From: an uncultured Bacteroidales bacterium
GTDB taxonomy: Bacteria > Bacteroidota > Bacteroidia > Bacteroidales > P3
Direction of reading: 5' to 3'
Length of the DNA: 64,000 bases
Assembly (NCBI GenBank): GCA_900316515.1
Contig: ONDE01000010.1
Location: 62,001-126,000, forward strand
A program made the position numbers and the translations under genes. Of this stretch, positions 8,540 through 17,532 are shown piece after piece (position 1 is the first letter of the stretch; every line of letters begins with the position of its first letter). The notes below the pieces were generated by a model. The model was not told the origin of the DNA. It did not search any database and saw only the letters and a program-made list of their open reading frames with translations.

Positions 8540-9567
8540 ACGGGATGAACGGAGCTAATGGCGCTAATGGGCGTTTTGACGATGCCCCAAGTGCCCGTCA
8601 TGCCCATAAGACCCATGCCAATCCTTGGGTTGTCGCGGGCTTGTCGCTGCTGCTGGTGGCTGCCATGGGCGGCAGCTGTCTGCTGGGCGCCGCGGACCTG
8701 GAACTCGACGGCATACTGCAGTCGCCCATCTTCCTCAACCTGCGCATGCCGCGGGTGCTGATGAGCGTCATGGTGGGCGCCATCCTCAGCGTCTGCGGCG
8801 CGGCCTACCAGAGCGTGTTCCGCAACCCCCTGACGGACCCATACGTGCTGGGTGTGTCGAGTGGCGCCTCGCTGGGTGCCGCCGTGGCCATACTGCTGGG
8901 CATGGAGGCCCTGATGTGGGGCGTGGGCGGCATGGCGCTGGTGACGGCGCTGCTCACGGTGCTGCTGATATACCGCATAGCCTCGATAGGCAACCGCATG
9001 CACACCACCACGCTGCTGCTGACGGGCGTATGCCTGACGCTGCTCATCTCGGCCATGATCTCGTTCCTCATGGTGCTGAACCAGGAGAAGATGGACGCCA
9101 TCATCTTCTGGACCATGGGCTCCTTCGGCAGCTCGTCGTGGAGCGACGTGCTGATGCTGGCGCCGGTGACGGTGCTGGGCATCGCCGTGGTGCTGTGGCA
9201 CGGACGCGACCTCAACCTGCTGCTCGCCGGCAGCGAGGCGGCACGCAGCATGGGCGTGGAGGTGGAGCGCGTGAAGCGTGTGCTGCTGCTGGCCACGACG
9301 CTCATGGTGGCCTTTGCCGTGAGCACCTGCGGCGTGATAGGCTTCGTGGGCCTGATAGTGCCGCATGCCGTGAGACTCGTGGCGGGTCCAGACAACCGCA
9401 AGGTGGTCCCCTACTCCATGCTCTGCGGCGCACTGTTCGTGCTGGTGTGCGACACCCTGGCGCGCTATATGCTGCGCCCCAGCGAGCTGCCCGTAGGCTC
9501 GCTGACATCCCTCGTCGGCGCCCCGATGTTCATATACCTGCTGTATAAGAATAAGAAGAAATACTAA
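8536..9567 (+). CDS. FecCD/BtuC-family ABC importer permease
   Basis: 343 residues, about ten membrane spans, inner membrane. Family motifs are RMPRVLMSVMVGAILSVCGA near residue 72, FRNPLTDPYVLGVSSGASLG near 95, and a GFVGLIVPHAVR segment near 270 that contacts the ATPase. Homologues import siderophores, haem or cobalamin with a periplasmic binding protein and an ATPase. The N-terminus is a low-complexity MNG/ANG run. Neither a binding protein nor a TonB receptor is in this window; the likely ATPase is encoded 506 bp downstream, beyond two tandem-repeat arrays. The substrate cannot be assigned. Confidence 0.9.
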   Translation: MNGMNGANGANGRFDDAPSARHAHKTHANPWVVAGLSLLLVAAMGGSCLLGAADLELDGILQSPIFLNLRMPRVLMSVMVGAILSVCGAAYQSVFRNPLTDPYVLGVSSGASLGAAVAILLGMEALMWGVGGMALVTALLTVLLIYRIASIGNRMHTTTLLLTGVCLTLLISAMISFLMVLNQEKMDAIIFWTMGSFGSSSWSDVLMLAPVTVLGIAVVLWHGRDLNLLLAGSEAARSMGVEVERVKRVLLLATTLMVAFAVSTCGVIGFVGLIVPHAVRLVAGPDNRKVVPYSMLCGALFVLVCDTLARYMLRPSELPVGSLTSLVGAPMFIYLLYKNKKKY

Positions 9568-9569
9568 TT

Positions 9570-9790
<221 letters not shown>

Positions 9791-9868
9791 AGGTTGGTAC
9801 GCAGGATGCAGCCTGCGGAGGTGCGATGGTATGGCGGTGAAATTGCGACCACTAAAGGTATTGTCTTT

Positions 9869-10064
9869 AACTTCTTTAACTTCTCTAACCTCCTTAACTC
9901 CTTAACTCCTGCCTCCTTAACTCCTGCCTCCTGAACTCCTTAACTCCTGCCTCCTTAACTCCTTAACTCCTGTCTCCTTAACTCCTTAACTCCTGTCTCC
10001 TTAACTCCTTAACTCCTGTCTCCTTAACTCCTTAACTCCTGTCTCCTTAACTCCTTAACTCCTA
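9869..10064. repeat. TTAACTCC octamer / 23-mer tandem array
   Basis: Repeats of TTAACTCC, maturing into 23-nt units (TAACTCCTTAACTCCTGTCTCCT) towards the right. Ends about 10 nt before the ATPase start codon. Shorter stretches of the same octamer occur at 15300-15332 in the tnaA leader. Confidence 0.9.
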
Positions 10065-10073
10065 AATTTCAAA

Positions 10074-10817
10074 ATGATAACACTCGAACATATAGGACTC
10101 TGCTACGGCAGGCGCGAGATCCTGCGGGATGTCAGCGCCGAGGTTGCCGCAGGACGCGTCACGGCGGTGATGGGTCCCAACGGCTGTGGCAAGACGACGC
10201 TGCTGCGCATCATCGGCGGCCTGCTGGCACCCACGGCAGGCACGGCCTCGGTGGACGGCAGGGCGGTGCAGGACTACGGAGCCCGCGCCCTGGCACAGAA
10301 GGTGGCCTTCGTGCGGCAGCACGCACAGACGGACTTCGACTTCTCGGCCTTCGAGACGGTCCTCATGGGACGCAACCCATGGCAGCGCAGGCTGCAGAAC
10401 GAGAGCCAGGAGGACTGGGACATCGTGGAGCGCTGCATGCGCCAGACAGGCACCTGGGAGCTGCGCTTCGCACGTCCCGACGAGATGAGCGGCGGTGAGC
10501 TGCAGCGCGTGATGATAGCCCGCGCCCTGGCACAGCAGACCCCCGTGCTGCTGATGGACGAGCCGGTGAGCAACCTCGACATAGCACACCAGATAGAGGT
10601 GATGCGGCTGCTGAAACAGGCCACGGACAAGACCGTGGTCATCGTCATCCACGACCTGAACCTGGCATTGCAGTTCTGCGACGACGTGCTGCTGCTGCAC
10701 GACGGCGGACTGCTCTTCCACGGCCCGGTGAAGGAAGGCCTGACTCCCGACCGCATAAGCACCGTATACGGCGTGCAGACCCACATGGCCGACGGGCGGA
10801 TCGTCTTCGACTATTAG
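10074..10817 (+). CDS. ABC importer ATPase, FecE/BtuD family
   Basis: 247 residues with a complete ATPase cassette: Walker A GPNGCGKTT near residue 35, signature MSGGELQRV near 138, Walker B VLLMDEP near 158, and the switch His in VIHDLNLA near 190. It would power import of an iron chelate, haem or corrinoid from the cytoplasmic face of the permease encoded at 8536-9567, its probable partner. The TAG stop codon donates its G to the first unit of a GTGGGTA heptamer array (10817-10844). Confidence 0.92.
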   Translation: MITLEHIGLCYGRREILRDVSAEVAAGRVTAVMGPNGCGKTTLLRIIGGLLAPTAGTASVDGRAVQDYGARALAQKVAFVRQHAQTDFDFSAFETVLMGRNPWQRRLQNESQEDWDIVERCMRQTGTWELRFARPDEMSGGELQRVMIARALAQQTPVLLMDEPVSNLDIAHQIEVMRLLKQATDKTVVIVIHDLNLALQFCDDVLLLHDGGLLFHGPVKEGLTPDRISTVYGVQTHMADGRIVFDY

Positions 10818-10844
10818 TGGGTAGTGGGTAGTGATTAGTGGGTA
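10817..10844. repeat. GTGGGTA heptamer array beginning in a stop codon
   Basis: Four units (GTGGGTA, GTGGGTA, GTGATTA, GTGGGTA); the first G is the last base of the upstream TAG. TAG or TGA recurs in each junction, so frames are closed quickly. Confidence 0.85.
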
Positions 10845-10860
10845 GTAGTCATACTCCTCC

Positions 10861-10902
10861 ACCAGCCTGACGGCTGGTCCCCCTCCCCTATCTTAGGGGA
10901 GG
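10861..10902. repeat. Pair of adjacent perfect hairpins (REP-like)
   Basis: ACCAGCC/GGCTGGT with a 4-nt loop (10861-10878) and CCTCCCCT/AGGGGAGG with a 5-nt loop (10882-10902). Located between the ATPase and the promoter of the next gene; no T-run, so terminator function is doubtful. Confidence 0.6.
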
Positions 10903-10963
10903 AGTTAGGGGTGACAGTTAACGTTTTTTTGGTTTTCAAAAGGGGCTATTTGAAAATTTTTCG

Positions 10964-10971
10964 TATCTTTG
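10964..10971 (+). promoter_or_regulatory. -7 promoter box of the M23 peptidase gene
   Basis: TATCTTTG in the context TTTTTCGTATCTTTGCAAG, one of the clearest Bacteroidota promoters in the window. The predicted transcript starts near 10978, about 25 nt before the start codon. Confidence 0.7.
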
Positions 10972-11000
10972 CAAGTTAATACTAACCCCGATTGACGTTA

Positions 11001-12218
11001 ATGCAGATGAGATATATCGCTCGTATTTTATTGATTGGTGGATTGTTGCTGCTGCCGGCACTGGCTGCCGCACAGAACGACGACCCACGGAAAAACTCGG
11101 AAATAAAGGTCGGCAAACTGGATGTTATCTATGAGGAGGAGGAGTTCAAAGGTGTCGTCGTAGACCAAGACGACGAAGACACCACAGAGACCTATTACTA
11201 CCAGGTGCCGTTCCTGGTGAACCCCGACGAATACGACGAAGACGAGATGCCGCAACCCTTCAGCCTCGGCGACGAGGGTGTGGACAGCGAAGACGACATA
11301 CTGTGGGAGGGTTTCGACACCATGGCCATACACCTGCCCAAGCTGGACCCCTCGACCATCGAAGAGCCCATCATGCTTGAGCTGCCCCGCTTCTCGTGGC
11401 CTACGCCCACGACGGCCCGTCCGTCGTCGCATTTCGGTCCGCGCCGCCGCCGTTTCCACTACGGACTGGACCTGGCGCTGCCCACGGGCGAGCCCATCTA
11501 TGCCGCCTTCGACGGTGTGGTGCGTATATCGAAGCGCAACAAGAGCTACGGCAACCTGGTGATCATACACCATGCCAACGGCCTCGAGACCTACTACGCC
11601 CACATGTCGAAGCGCAATGTCGCTGCCGGCGACCATGTGAAGAGTGGCGACGTCATAGGCCTCTGCGGCAATACAGGCCGCAGCTTCGGCAGCCACCTGC
11701 ACTTCGAGATACGCTATATGGGCAACGCCATGAACCCCGAGGATGTGCTAGACTGCTCGACCCACGACCTGCTGAGCCGCACGCTGTCGCTCAGCTCGAA
11801 TTCATTCCGCAAGGTTGCCAAAGGCGGCAAGGGTGGCGGCACAGGCACAGCCTCGAGCGGCGGCTGGTACCGCGTGCGCCAGGGCGACACCCTGGAGAAG
11901 ATAGCACGAAGGAACGGCACCACGGTGAGACGCCTCTGCCAGCTCAACGGCATCAGCCAGAACAAGACGCTGCACCCCGGCGAAAGGCTGAAGGTCAGCG
12001 GCTCGGCGAGCAGCAGCAAGGCGAGTGCCTCGGCAAGCAAGAACAACAGCACCAGCGGCGCCGGCACATCGGGCGCCAGCACCTATACCGTCAAGAGCGG
12101 CGACACCCTCTACAGCATAGCCAAACGCAACGGCACCACGGTGAAGAAACTCTGCCAACTCAACGGCATCAAGGAGAACGGCAAGCTGCGCGTGGGACAG
12201 AAACTGAAGCTACGCTAG
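11001..12218 (+). CDS. Secreted M23 metallopeptidase with two LysM domains
   Basis: 405 residues from ATG 11001 (ATG 11007 is equally possible; a TTG at 10992 is less likely). The signal peptide ends near ALAAAQ. An acidic D/E-rich stretch (about 40-95) follows, then an M23/LytM domain (about 135-250) with Zn ligands in FHYGLD (H-x3-D) and SHLHFE (H-x-H), and two LysM repeats (about 288-333 and 361-405; [27 protein letters not shown]) separated by a Ser/Ala linker. Predicted peptidoglycan endopeptidase, or an activator of one, in the periplasm or outer membrane; complete Zn ligands favour a real enzyme. The TAG stop shares its G with a heptamer array. Confidence 0.93.
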   Translation: MQMRYIARILLIGGLLLLPALAAAQNDDPRKNSEIKVGKLDVIYEEEEFKGVVVDQDDEDTTETYYYQVPFLVNPDEYDEDEMPQPFSLGDEGVDSEDDILWEGFDTMAIHLPKLDPSTIEEPIMLELPRFSWPTPTTARPSSHFGPRRRRFHYGLDLALPTGEPIYAAFDGVVRISKRNKSYGNLVIIHHANGLETYYAHMSKRNVAAGDHVKSGDVIGLCGNTGRSFGSHLHFEIRYMGNAMNPEDVLDCSTHDLLSRTLSLSSNSFRKVAKGGKGGGTGTASSGGWYRVRQGDTLEKIARRNGTTVRRLCQLNGISQNKTLHPGERLKVSGSASSSKASASASKNNSTSGAGTSGASTYTVKSGDTLYSIAKRNGTTVKKLCQLNGIKENGKLRVGQKLKLR

Positions 12219-12245
12219 TGGATAGTGGGTAGTGGATAGTGGGTA
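12218..12245. repeat. GTGGATA/GTGGGTA heptamer array beginning in a stop codon
   Basis: Four units alternating GTGGATA and GTGGGTA, starting with the G of the upstream TAG. Fills most of the 41-nt gap before trmD. Confidence 0.88.
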
Positions 12246-12259
12246 GTAAATTGAAGATT

Positions 12260-12934
12260 ATGCGTATAGATATTCTTACACTCTTCCCGAACATGATGAA
12301 CATGTTCTTCGAGGAGAGCATCCTGAAGCGGGCCCAGAAGAAGGGCTTGGTGGAGGTGGTGTTCCACGACCTGCACGACTATTCGCTGACCAAGTACGGC
12401 TCGGTGGACGACTACCCCTACGGCGGTGCCGCCGGCATGGTGATGGCCGTGGAGCCCATAGCCAACTGTATCGAAGGACTGCAGAAAGAGCGCGAATACG
12501 ACGACATCATATATACGGCCCCCGACGGCGAGATGCTCTGTCAGCCTATGGCCAACGAGCTGTCGCTGAAGCAGAACCTGATGGTGCTCTGTGGCCACTA
12601 CAAGGGTGTCGACGAGCGCATAAGGGAGCATTTCATCACCCGCGAGATATCGATAGGCGACTATGTGCTGACGGGTGGCGAGCTGGCCACGGCGGTGATC
12701 TGCGACACCGTGATACGGCTGGTGCCGGGGGTGATAGGCGACGAGCAGTCGGCCCTGGGCGACTCGTTCCAGGACGGCCTGGTGGCGCCGCCGGAGTATA
12801 CGCGGCCGCCGGAGTTCCGCGGCTGGAAGGTGCCCGAGGTGCTGCTCAGCGGCAACCACGCCAAGATAGAGCAGTGGCGCATGGAACAGGCCATACAGCG
12901 CACCAAGGAACGCCGTCCCGACCTACTGAAATAG
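12260..12934 (+). CDS. trmD: tRNA (guanine37-N1)-methyltransferase
   Basis: 224 residues; SPOUT-class enzyme that methylates G37 of tRNAs reading CNN codons and so prevents +1 frameshifting. [10 protein letters not shown] opens the protein and fixes the start. [11 protein letters not shown] near 47, [12 protein letters not shown] near 110 and [13 protein letters not shown] near 130 form the SAM-binding knot, and [14 protein letters not shown] near 158 is the typical flexible lid. Upstream in-frame codons derive from the heptamer array and are excluded. Eight palindromic units begin 8 nt after its stop codon. Confidence 0.96.
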   Translation: MRIDILTLFPNMMNMFFEESILKRAQKKGLVEVVFHDLHDYSLTKYGSVDDYPYGGAAGMVMAVEPIANCIEGLQKEREYDDIIYTAPDGEMLCQPMANELSLKQNLMVLCGHYKGVDERIREHFITREISIGDYVLTGGELATAVICDTVIRLVPGVIGDEQSALGDSFQDGLVAPPEYTRPPEFRGWKVPEVLLSGNHAKIEQWRMEQAIQRTKERRPDLLK

Positions 12935-12941
12935 TTTTTTT

Positions 12942-13731
12942 TCATTACAGAAGCATTACAGAAATAACAGAAATATACGGAAACCTTTTCTGTAATTATT
13001 CCGTCTTTTCTGTCCTTTTCTGTAATTATTCCGCCTTTTCTGTCCCTTTTCTGTAATTTATAATCATTACAGAAGCATTACAGAAATAACAGAAACAGAC
13101 AGAAATTTTCTGTAATTCTTCCGCTTTTTCTGTCCCTTTCTGTAATTTATAATCATTACAGAAGCATTACGGAAATAACAGAAATATACGGAAACCTTTT
13201 CTGTAATTATTCTGGCGTTTCTGTCCCTTTTCTGTAATTATTCTGGCGTTTCTGTCCCTTTCTGTAATTTATAATCATTACAGAAGCATTACAGAAATAA
13301 CAGAAATATACGGAAACCTTTTCTGTAATTATTCTGGCGTTTCTGTCCCTTTTCTGTAATTTATAATCATTACAGAAGCATTACGGAAATAACAGAAACA
13401 GACAGAAACCTTTTCTGTAATTATTCTGGCGTTTCTGTCCCTTTTCTGTAATTTATAATCATTACAGAAGCATTACGGAAATAACAGAAACAGACAGAAA
13501 ACTTTTCTGTAATTCTTCCGCCTTTTCTGCCCCTTTCTGTAATTTATAATCATTACAGAAGCATTACAGAAATAACAGAAATATACAGAAACCTTTTCTG
13601 TAATTCTTCCGCTTTTTCTGCCCTTTTCTGTAATTTATAATCATTACAGAAGCATTACAGAAATAACAGAAATATACGGAAACCTTTTCTGTAATTATTC
13701 TGGCGTTTCTGGGCTTTTCTGTAACATAATC
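12942..13731. repeat. Tandem array of eight roughly 91-bp palindromic units
   Basis: Units start with CATTACAGAAGCATTAC at 12942, 13065, 13154, 13276, 13368, 13460, 13551 and 13642. Steps are 123, 89, 122, 92, 92, 91 and 91 nt; the two long steps carry one extra block (CTGTAATTATTC-type) of about 31-33 nt. The left half of each unit holds about four ACAGAA/ACGGAA words, the right half about four TTCTGT/TTCCGT words, so every unit can fold into one long imperfect hairpin bounded by ATTACAGAA and TTCTGTAAT. No start codon-rich frame is present. One solitary unit lies at 42718-42801. Confidence 0.95.
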
Positions 13732-13751
13732 CAACCGTCCGTTTCTGTAAT

Positions 13752-13781
13752 AAAAAAAGGAGACCCCTGTAAGAGGTCTCC
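13752..13781 (-). terminator. Intrinsic terminator of tnaA
   Basis: On the minus strand a 7-bp perfect stem GGAGACC/GGTCTCC (13781-13775 with 13765-13759, 9-nt loop) is followed by seven T (13758-13752). It lies 32 nt after the tnaA stop codon. Confidence 0.88.
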
Positions 13782-13812
13782 ATAGTGTGTTTTTCTGTAA
13801 CTACGCTGCCGA

Positions 13813-15189
13813 TTAGCCGAGGCGTTTGAACTGGCAGGTGAAGTGGCGCATGAGCTCGGCCTCCCAGGTGATCTCGAGACCGCGTTTGATGCTGTCGCGA
13901 CGGTCGTAGACATTCTTGAGGGCGGCGGCGATGACGTCCATGTGGTTGTTGGTGTAGACGCGGCGCGGGATGCAGAGGCGCACGAAGTCGTTGCCACCGA
14001 AGCGGTTCTCGCGGGTCACGGGGTCACGGTCGGCGAGGACGTAGCCGATCTCGCAGGCGCGGATACCGGCCTCGAGGTAGAGCTCGCAGGTGAGGGTCTG
14101 GGCAGGGAACTCCTCCTTGGGGATGTTGGTGAGCACCTTGTCGGCGTCGACGAAGATGGCGTGGCCACCGGCGGGACGCTGGTAGGGGATGCCGTACTCG
14201 TCGAGCTTGGCGGCGAGGTAGTGGACCTGTTTGATGCGGGTCTCGACCATCTCGAACTCGATGTTCTCCTTGAGACCGACGGCGAGGGCGTCCATGTCGC
14301 GGCCGTTCATACCGCCGTAGGTGAGGAAGCCTTCGAAGGGGATGCAGAACATCTTGGCACCTTCGTACCACTCCTGCTTGTTGGTGGCGATGAAGCCGCC
14401 CATGTTCACGAGGCCGTCCTTCTTGGCGCTCATGGTCATGCAGTCGGCGTAGCTGAACATCTCCTTGCAGATCTCGCGCAGGGTCTTGTTCTCGTAGCCT
14501 TTCTCGCGGGTCTTGATGAAGTAGGCATTCTCGATGAAACGGGCGCTGTCGACGTTGACGGGGACACCGTATTTGTGGCAGAGTTCGCAGGTCTCGCGGA
14601 TGTTCTGCATGCTGACGGGCTGGCCGCCGACGGTGTTGTTGGTGACGGTGAGGACCATGAAGGGGACGTTGCCCTTGTTCTCTTTGAGGAGCTTCTCGAG
14701 TTTCTCGAGGTCGACATTACCTTTGAAGGGGACTTCGAGCTGGGTGTCGTAAGCCTCTTTCACAGTGACGTCGATGGCGAAGGCCTTGCGGCTCTCGATG
14801 TGGCCCTTGGTGGTGTCGAAATGGGCGTTGCCGGGGATGATGTTGCCGGGTTTCACGAGGTAGCTGAACAGCACGTTCTCGGCTGCACGGCCCTGGTGGG
14901 TGGGGATGACATAGTTGAAGCCGGTGAGCTCGGTGATGGTGTCCTTCATGTGGTAGAAGGAGCGTGCGCCGCCGTAGCTCTCGTCGCCCATCATCATAGC
15001 GGCCCACTGGCGGTCGCTCATGGCGCCGGTGCCGGAGTCGGTGAGGAGGTCGATGTAGACGTAGTCGCTCTTGAGCATGAACACGTTCTGGTGGGCTTCG
15101 TTGAGCCATTTCTCGCGCTGCTCGCGGGTGCTCTTCTTGATGGGTTCAACCATCTTGATTTTCCAAGCTTCTGCAAATGGTAATTCCAT
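13813..15189 (-). CDS. tnaA: Tryptophanase (tryptophan indole-lyase)
   Basis: 458 residues; PLP enzyme cleaving tryptophan to indole, pyruvate and ammonia. IDLLTDSGTGAMSD near 46, PTHQGRAAEN near 96 and MSAKKDG with the PLP lysine near 257 are the beta-eliminating lyase signatures. I prefer tryptophanase over tyrosine phenol-lyase because the residue in FDTTKGH (about 125) is Asp, as in TnaA, not Thr, and because GIRACEIG has Ile where tyrosine phenol-lyase has its substrate-carboxylate Arg. Start is MELPFAEAW; upstream in-frame codons belong to the leader. It has a leader of about 220 nt, with a small ORF and a strong hairpin, and its own terminator. Confidence 0.92.
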   Translation of the reverse strand: MELPFAEAWKIKMVEPIKKSTREQREKWLNEAHQNVFMLKSDYVYIDLLTDSGTGAMSDRQWAAMMMGDESYGGARSFYHMKDTITELTGFNYVIPTHQGRAAENVLFSYLVKPGNIIPGNAHFDTTKGHIESRKAFAIDVTVKEAYDTQLEVPFKGNVDLEKLEKLLKENKGNVPFMVLTVTNNTVGGQPVSMQNIRETCELCHKYGVPVNVDSARFIENAYFIKTREKGYENKTLREICKEMFSYADCMTMSAKKDGLVNMGGFIATNKQEWYEGAKMFCIPFEGFLTYGGMNGRDMDALAVGLKENIEFEMVETRIKQVHYLAAKLDEYGIPYQRPAGGHAIFVDADKVLTNIPKEEFPAQTLTCELYLEAGIRACEIGYVLADRDPVTRENRFGGNDFVRLCIPRRVYTNNHMDVIAAALKNVYDRRDSIKRGLEITWEAELMRHFTCQFKRLG

Positions 15190-15428
15190 AATTTTGATGT
15201 TTTTATTGTTATTATTGATTGATAAAATGCAACGGAAACGACCTTGGGGTCGGTGTCGAGGGTGGAGCTGTGGCCGGTAAGGAGGACATGTAGCCATTGT
15301 CTTAACTCCTTAACTTCTTAACTCCTTAACTACTAGAAATGACAAACGTCTCTCTTCTTGATGTTTAAGAAGAGATGATGGATAGACGTGTATGGATTAT
15401 AGGCTGTCATAAGACGGGTGCAAAAGTA
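15190..15428 (-). promoter_or_regulatory. tnaA promoter and 220-nt structured leader
   Basis: The -7 box TACTTTTG lies at 15428-15421 on the minus strand, so transcription should start near 15413. The leader contains a possible 25-codon ORF (ATG at about 15405, ending in TAG near 15329; peptide begins MTAYNPYTSIHH and contains no Trp), overlapped by a hairpin with a 9-bp perfect stem TCTCTTCTT/AAGAAGAGA (15351-15359 with 15367-15375), and then TTAACTCC-type repeats (15300-15332). Attenuation is inferred by analogy with TnaC; the sequence is not TnaC-like. Confidence 0.5.
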
Positions 15429-15481
15429 CAAAAAAAAACAATATGCGTATAACTTTTTTTCTTTGTAATAACTTTTTTTAG

Positions 15482-15489
15482 TATTTTTG
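15482..15489 (+). promoter_or_regulatory. -7 promoter box of kbl
   Basis: TATTTTTG with an upstream TTTG at 15462-15465. It faces away from the tnaA promoter, whose box lies 54 bp to the left; the two promoters share the A/T tracts between them. Confidence 0.55.
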
Positions 15490-15544
15490 TAGGTCGATTG
15501 AGACACCGAATCGAATAGTAAAAATAATATAAAACGTTGTAAGT

Positions 15545-16726
15545 ATGTATACTAAATTCCAACAGCATCTTCAGAAAGAGCTGGCCGACATCGAGGCCGC
15601 CGGCTTGTACAAGAACGAACGCATCATCGAGAGCCCCCAGGGCGCCGAGATCATGGTGAAGGGCAAGAAGTGCCTGAACTTCTGCGCCAACAACTATCTG
15701 GGTCTGGCCGACAATCCCGAGCTCATAGCCGCTGCCAAGAAGGGCATGGATGCCCGTGGTTTCGGCATGGCTTCGGTGCGTTTCATCTGTGGCTGCCAGG
15801 ACCTGCACAAGCAGCTTGAGAAGAAGATTGCCGAGTTCTTCGGCACCGAGGACACCATCCTCTACGCAGCCTGCTTCGACGCCAACGGCGGTGTTTTCGA
15901 GCCCCTGCTGACCGAAGAGGACGCCATCATCAGCGACGCCCTGAACCACGCCTCGATCATCGACGGTGTGCGCCTGTGCAAGGCCCAGCGCTACCGCTAC
16001 GCCAACGCCGACATGGCCGACCTGGAGGAGCAGCTGAAGGCTGCCCAGAAGAACCGCTTCCGCATCATCGTCACCGACGGTGTCTTCTCGATGGACGGCA
16101 ATGTCTGCCCGCTGGACAAGATATACGAGCTCGCCAACAAGTACGACGCCATGGTGATGGTGGACGAGAGCCACTCGGCCGGCGTTGTGGGCAAGACCGG
16201 TCGCGGCGTGACCGAGCGCTACAACCTGCGCGGCAAGATTGAGATCCTCACCGGCACCTTAGGAAAAGCCTTCGGCGGCGCCATGGGCGGTTTCACCACC
16301 GGCAAGAAAGAAATCATCGACATGCTGCGTCAGCGCAGCCGTCCCTACCTGTTCAGCAACTCGATGGCTCCCGGCCTCGTGGCCGCCGGCATCCGCATGT
16401 TCGAGCTCATGAGCGAGACCAACGCCCTGCAGGACAAGCTGCACGAGAACACCGACTACTTCCTGCGCCGCATGAAGGAGGAAGGTTTCGACTGCAAGCC
16501 CAGCGAGAGCGCCATCTGCGCCGTGATGATCTACGACGCCGCCAAGAGCCAGCAGTATGCCGCCAAGATGCAGGAAGAAGGCATCTTCGTCACCGGCTTC
16601 TACTATCCCGTGGTGCCGAAAGGCCAGGCCCGCATCCGTGTGCAGATCAGCGCTGCCCACGAGCACGAGCACCTCGACAAGTGCATCGAGGCCTTCAAGA
16701 AAGTACGCAAGGAAATCGAGGGCTAA
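15545..16726 (+). CDS. kbl: Glycine C-acetyltransferase (2-amino-3-ketobutyrate CoA ligase)
   Basis: 393 residues, alpha-oxoamine synthase family; converts 2-amino-3-oxobutyrate and CoA to glycine and acetyl-CoA in threonine breakdown. FCANNYLGLADNPE near 46, NHASIIDGVR near 134, DESHSAGVVG near 207 and the PLP lysine in GTLGKAFGG (K241) are all present, and the length is typical. Related serine palmitoyltransferase or BioF are less likely given the overall kbl-like N-terminus (MYTKFQQHLQKELADIEAAG). No threonine dehydrogenase gene is in the window. A strong hairpin terminator follows directly. Confidence 0.93.
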   Translation: MYTKFQQHLQKELADIEAAGLYKNERIIESPQGAEIMVKGKKCLNFCANNYLGLADNPELIAAAKKGMDARGFGMASVRFICGCQDLHKQLEKKIAEFFGTEDTILYAACFDANGGVFEPLLTEEDAIISDALNHASIIDGVRLCKAQRYRYANADMADLEEQLKAAQKNRFRIIVTDGVFSMDGNVCPLDKIYELANKYDAMVMVDESHSAGVVGKTGRGVTERYNLRGKIEILTGTLGKAFGGAMGGFTTGKKEIIDMLRQRSRPYLFSNSMAPGLVAAGIRMFELMSETNALQDKLHENTDYFLRRMKEEGFDCKPSESAICAVMIYDAAKSQQYAAKMQEEGIFVTGFYYPVVPKGQARIRVQISAAHEHEHLDKCIEAFKKVRKEIEG

Positions 16727-16741
16727 AAGAGATGTGGCAAT

Positions 16742-16783
16742 AAAAAAGAAGAGGCGTCCGATTGGGCGCCTCTCTTTTTTTTA
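16742..16783. terminator. Bidirectional terminator between kbl and gpmA
   Basis: GAGGCG-T-CC / GG-G-CGCCTC stem (16751-16772, loop GATT) with a T-run to the right (16774-16783) for kbl and an A-run to the left (16742-16747) that serves as the T-run for gpmA on the minus strand. Confidence 0.88.
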
Positions 16784-17527
16784 TTTGCGTTTTGCCTGAT
16801 TGGCCACGCTCTGCATCTTGGCGGCGATGACGTCAGGGTCGCCGAGGAACTTGTCGTCGACGAGGTTCATGCGGTCATCGAAGGTGAAGACATAGGGTAC
16901 GGCCGTAGGCAGGTTGAACTTGATTATCTCCTCGTTGCTCATGCCTTTGAGCTCTTTGACGATGCCGCGCAGCGAGTTGCCGTGGGCCACCACCATGAGG
17001 GTGTTGCGGTTGTCGAAGGCAGGCATGATGGTGCCGCGGTAGTAGGGCATCAGTCGTTCGATGGTGTCCTTGAGGGCCTCGGTGAGGGGGATGAGGTTGT
17101 CGGGGATTTCGTTGTAGCGCGGGTCCATGCGAGGGCTGCGCTCGTCGTACATGTCGAGTGCCGGGGGCTGCACATCGAACGAGCGGCGCCAGAGGAGCAC
17201 CTGGTCGTCGCCGTATTTCTCGGCGGTCTCGGCCTTGTTGAGGCCCTGGATGGCGCCGTAGCTCTTCTCGTTGAGGCGCCAGCTTTTCTGCACGGGCAGC
17301 CAGTCCATGTCCATGGCGTCGAGCATCTGGTTGAGGGTCTTGACGGCGCGTTTGAGGTAGCTGGTGAAGCAGAGCTCGGGGCGGTAGCCTTCGGCTTTGA
17401 GGAGCTTGCCAGCCTCCCAGGCCTCCTTCATGCCGGCCTCGGTGAGGTCGACATCGGTCCAGCCGGTGAAAAGATTGAGTTTATTCCATGCGCTCTCTCC
17501 GTGGCGCACCAAGATAAGTGTTTTCAT
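16781..17527 (-). CDS. gpmA: 2,3-bisphosphoglycerate-dependent phosphoglycerate mutase
   Basis: 248 residues; interconverts 3- and 2-phosphoglycerate in glycolysis. LVRHGESAWN at 6-15 carries the phosphorylated His9; LNEKSYGAIQGLNK near 85, WRRSFDVQPP near 113 and VVAHGNSLRG near 178 complete the catalytic set. The family usually has RHYGALQG where this protein has KSYGAIQG, a mild divergence. It starts 5 nt after lgt, so it is co-transcribed with lgt and probably rny. Confidence 0.95.
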   Translation of the reverse strand: MKTLILVRHGESAWNKLNLFTGWTDVDLTEAGMKEAWEAGKLLKAEGYRPELCFTSYLKRAVKTLNQMLDAMDMDWLPVQKSWRLNEKSYGAIQGLNKAETAEKYGDDQVLLWRRSFDVQPPALDMYDERSPRMDPRYNEIPDNLIPLTEALKDTIERLMPYYRGTIMPAFDNRNTLMVVAHGNSLRGIVKELKGMSNEEIIKFNLPTAVPYVFTFDDRMNLVDDKFLGDPDVIAAKMQSVANQAKRK

Positions 17528-17532
17528 AATTG

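Noticed and set aside
12942-13731. CRISPR array
   Set aside because: Repeats are contiguous, internally palindromic and have no unique spacers; no cas genes are nearby.
13813-15189. Tyrosine phenol-lyase
   Set aside because: The discriminating residues (Asp in FDTTKGH, Ile in GIRACEIG) follow tryptophanase.
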